Positions 61,864 through 64,000 of a DNA stretch of 64,000 nucleotides are shown piece after piece. Location of the stretch: NCBI RefSeq assembly GCF_015291665.1, contig NZ_CP030048.1, positions 1 through 64,000 on the forward strand. Reading direction: 5' to 3'. The translations under genes were made by a program, and so were the position numbers. Source of the stretch: Bradyrhizobium sp. CCBAU 53338. GTDB lineage: Bacteria > Pseudomonadota > Alphaproteobacteria > Rhizobiales > Xanthobacteraceae. The notes under the pieces are model-generated. The model worked only from the letters and a program-made list of their open reading frames with translations. It searched no databases and was not told the origin of the DNA. Every line of letters starts with the position of its first letter. Position 1 is the first letter of the stretch.

Positions 61864-62790
61864 ATGATCAATCTGACGCTGCGCCAGCTGCGATATTTTG
61901 ACGCGCTGGCGCGTCATGGTCATTTCGGCCGCGCCGCGGAAGCCTGTTCCATCTCGCAGCCGGCATTGTCGATGCAGATCAAGGAACTGGAGGAGGCGCT
62001 CGGCGGGCTGTTGCTGGAGCGCAGCGCGCGCCAGGTCGCGCTGACCCGGTTCGGCGAGGAACTCGCACAGCGCGTCCGCGAGATCCTGCGCTCGGTCGAC
62101 GAACTCGGCGACTTCGCCCGCGCCTCGCAGGACCGCTTTGCGGGCCGCTTGCGGATCGGCATGATCCCGACGATCGCGCCCTATCTGCTGCCCAAGATCA
62201 CCAAGAATCTCACGCGCATGCATCCGGAGCTCGACATCCGCGTGCGCGAGACGATGACGCCGCGGCTGATCCAGGAGCTGGTCGAGGGCCGCCTCGACAC
62301 CGCCATCGTCGCGCTGCCGGTGTCCGAACCCTCGCTCACCGAGGTCGCCTTGTTCGAAGAGAAATTCCTGCTGGTGCGGCCGGGCACGGATGCGGGCACC
62401 CCAGTGCCGTCGCGCGAGATGATGCGCGAGATGCGGCTGTTGCTGCTCGAAGAGGGCCATTGTTTCCGCGACCAGGCGCTGTCGTTCTGCAACATGCAAT
62501 CGGCGCCGCCGCGCGAGATGCTGGATGCGAATTCGCTCTCGACGCTGGTCCAGATGGTCAGCGCCGGCATTGGCGTCACCCTGATCCCGGAGATGGCGGT
62601 GTCGGTGGAGACGCGATCGGCTTCGGTCTCGCTGTCGCGCTTCCGCGACCCGGAGCCGTCGCGTACCATCGGCATGGTCTGGCGCAAGACCAGTCCGCTG
62701 GCGCGCCAGCTGCTCCAGATCTCCGAGGTGGTGTGCCTGTCAGCAGGCAAGGCGCGCCCGCGGCAGACCGCGCGCGGCCAGAAAGCTTGA
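61864..62790 (+). CDS. oxyR: Hydrogen-peroxide-sensing LysR regulator OxyR
   Basis: The 308-aa LysR-type protein has an N-terminal winged helix-turn-helix (LRYFDALARHGHFGRAAEAC and SQPALSMQIKELEEAL). The effector domain has the OxyR redox cysteines Cys200 and Cys209 in EEGHCFRDQALSFC, matching E. coli C199/C208. A peroxide-driven disulfide would activate katG. It is divergent from katG. The ATG lacks a clear Shine-Dalgarno sequence. Confidence 0.95.
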   Translation: MINLTLRQLRYFDALARHGHFGRAAEACSISQPALSMQIKELEEALGGLLLERSARQVALTRFGEELAQRVREILRSVDELGDFARASQDRFAGRLRIGMIPTIAPYLLPKITKNLTRMHPELDIRVRETMTPRLIQELVEGRLDTAIVALPVSEPSLTEVALFEEKFLLVRPGTDAGTPVPSREMMREMRLLLLEEGHCFRDQALSFCNMQSAPPREMLDANSLSTLVQMVSAGIGVTLIPEMAVSVETRSASVSLSRFRDPEPSRTIGMVWRKTSPLARQLLQISEVVCLSAGKARPRQTARGQKA

Positions 62791-62799
62791 GAGGCCGCG

Positions 62800-63264
62800 A
62801 TGGCAGATCCGATCATCCGTCCCGCCCGCACCGATGAATATGACGAGATCGGCCGCGTCTGGATGGAGAGCTGGGTCTCGACCGGGCTTGGCGAGGCCAG
62901 CGAATTCCTGCTGGCCAATCTGCGTGCGCGCATCCGGCGCGAGGTCGAGAATGGTTGGAGCCTGTTCGTCGCCGACGACACCGGCACCATCGCCGCGATG
63001 CTGGCGCTGCATCTGCCAAACCTCTATCTCGACATGCTGTTCGTCGGGCCTGCCTATCAGGGGCAATCGCTCGGTCGAAAGCTGCTTGCCTTCACGCGCA
63101 CGCAAATGCCCGACGAGATATACCTGCGCTGCGTCCGCGAGAACGAAAAGGCCTGGCGCTGGTATGAGCGCGAAGGATTCGTGTTCGAGAAGGAAGAGAT
63201 CGAGCCGTCGAACGGCTTCATGATGAAGTACTACCGGTGGAAGAACAAAGGGAATGCCCCATGA
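62800..63264 (+). CDS. GNAT family N-acetyltransferase
   Basis: The 154-aa protein is a GNAT acetyltransferase with the acetyl-CoA motif in FVGPAYQGQSLGRKLLAF and motif B in LRCVRENEKAWRWYEREGF. The substrate is unknown. It starts nine bases after the oxyR stop and its stop overlaps the next gene in ATGA, so it may belong to an oxyR-linked unit. Confidence 0.88.
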   Translation: MADPIIRPARTDEYDEIGRVWMESWVSTGLGEASEFLLANLRARIRREVENGWSLFVADDTGTIAAMLALHLPNLYLDMLFVGPAYQGQSLGRKLLAFTRTQMPDEIYLRCVRENEKAWRWYEREGFVFEKEEIEPSNGFMMKYYRWKNKGNAP

Positions 63265-63857
63265 TCAAGCTCTATTGGTCGCCTCGCTCGCGTTCGTTCT
63301 CGACGTTGTGGCTGATGGAAGAGAGCGGCCTTCCCTATGAGCGCGTGCTCACCGACATTTCGACCGGCGCGCAGAAAGCGCCGGACTATCTGAAGATCAA
63401 TCCGATGGGCAAGGTACCGGCGCTCAGCGATGGCGATGCCGCGCTCGGCGAAGCCGCTGCGATCTGCGCCTACATCGCCGACCGCTATCCCGAAACGAAG
63501 CTGGCGCCTGATGTGACCGACCCGCGCCGCGCGCGCTATCTGCAATGGCTGTTCTTCTCGCCGAGTTGCATCGAGCCGGCGATCATCCAGATCTTCACCA
63601 AGATCGAGGTGCCGACCTCGACCGCCGCCTGGGGCAGCGCGACTCAGGTCTTCGACGTGATGGAAGCGGCGCTGGAAAAGGGGCCGTGGATTCTCGGCGA
63701 GGAGTTTTCCGCGGCCGACGTCACGATCGGCTCGGGCCTGAATTTCGCGGTGCGCCTGTTCAAGATGGTGCCGTCGCGCCCGGCCTTCGATGCCTATATC
63801 GCGCGCTGCATGGCACGGCCGGCGTTCCGGCGCGCAGAGACAATCGCGGCCGGTTAG
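63261..63857 (+). CDS. Glutathione S-transferase family protein
   Basis: The 198-aa protein has an N-terminal thioredoxin-like GST domain (IKLYWSPRSRSFSTLWLMEE, KINPMGKVPALSDGD with the conserved cis-Pro and GEAAAICAYIADRYP). A C-terminal all-helical domain has EKGPWILGEEFSAADVTIG. Ser or Tyr in the N-terminal SPRSRS stretch could be catalytic. ATG 63261 overlaps the GNAT stop. Detoxification linked to oxidative stress is a reasonable guess given the katG-oxyR neighbours. Confidence 0.88.
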   Translation: MIKLYWSPRSRSFSTLWLMEESGLPYERVLTDISTGAQKAPDYLKINPMGKVPALSDGDAALGEAAAICAYIADRYPETKLAPDVTDPRRARYLQWLFFSPSCIEPAIIQIFTKIEVPTSTAAWGSATQVFDVMEAALEKGPWILGEEFSAADVTIGSGLNFAVRLFKMVPSRPAFDAYIARCMARPAFRRAETIAAG

Positions 63858-64000
63858 CTTTCCGCCTTCAAATCGTCCGGCCTCGGCATCAGCACGATGT
63901 TGTAGCCGGAATCGACATAATGGATCTCGCCGGTCACGCCGCCCGAAAGTTCGGACAGCAGATACAGTGCCGAGCCGCCGAGCTCGTCGAGCGTGACGCC
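63854..64000 (-). CDS. fabI: Enoyl-ACP reductase (FabI), 3' end only
   Basis: The last 48 codons of a gene running off the window edge. The translated end, with SGGVTGEIHYVDSGYN and VLMPRPDD, matches the C-terminus of FabI, the NADH enoyl-ACP reductase of fatty acid synthesis. The stop codon overlaps the stop region of the convergent GST gene. The rest of the gene lies outside. Confidence 0.85.
   Translation of the reverse strand, partial: GVTLDELGGSALYLLSELSGGVTGEIHYVDSGYNIVLMPRPDDLKAES

Overview
The window is a GC-rich alphaproteobacterial chromosome segment opening exactly at dnaA. Gene content and order point to Bradyrhizobium or a close relative. The clues are dnaA-dnaN-recF-gyrB at the numbering start, the tsaB-rimI-fur-miaB-ybeZ-ybeY-corC-lnt and rimP-nusA-ylxR-infB-rbfA-truB-rpsO-pnp runs, an OxyR/KatG pair, and many short interspersed palindromic repeats. 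The genus is inferred from synteny and protein character, not from a search. Almost all of the sequence is coding; no tRNA, rRNA or CRISPR array was seen.

Region 1 (1-12.9 kb) is the replication block: dnaA, dnaN, recF, gyrB and murA. It is interrupted twice. A small DUF559 nuclease-like gene bracketed by short repeats sits between dnaN and recF. A cluster of three paralogous exported proteins (252, 725 and 228 aa) sits between recF and gyrB. All three carry the same promoter-like element, TTGAACC-N16-CGACTAG, which looks like an ECF-sigma promoter. This cluster is the best candidate here for an undescribed system. MurA has Asp where the family normally has the fosfomycin-reactive Cys.

Region 2 (13-33 kb) is accessory. 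It holds an IS481-like insertion with doubled terminal repeats, a MATE exporter operon, a FUSC-BLUF gene pair, an MmgE/PrpD protein, two serine hydrolases, an AraC regulator with a membrane domain, pirin, purC, a degenerate cyclic-nucleotide-binding remnant, an ABC-type membrane protein without an ATPase, a succinate-semialdehyde dehydrogenase, an acyl-CoA synthetase and an adenosine-kinase-like protein. Most repeat copies lie in regions 1 and 2.

Region 3 (33-49 kb) is conserved housekeeping: murJ, trpS, a NifU-type Fe-S protein, tsaB-rimI-fur-HAD, miaB-ybeZ-ybeY-corC-lnt, an XRE regulator, an M20 peptidase, trmB and a DUF2336 protein.

Region 4 (49-59.5 kb) is the translation/transcription operon rimP-nusA-ylxR-infB-rbfA-truB-rpsO-pnp. 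It begins with a recognisable promoter followed about 30 nt later by an intrinsic terminator, which suggests attenuation. A long inverted repeat lies in the pnp leader.

Region 5 (59.5-64 kb) is oxidative-stress defence: divergent katG and oxyR, then a GNAT acetyltransferase, a glutathione S-transferase and the 3' end of fabI, cut by the window edge.
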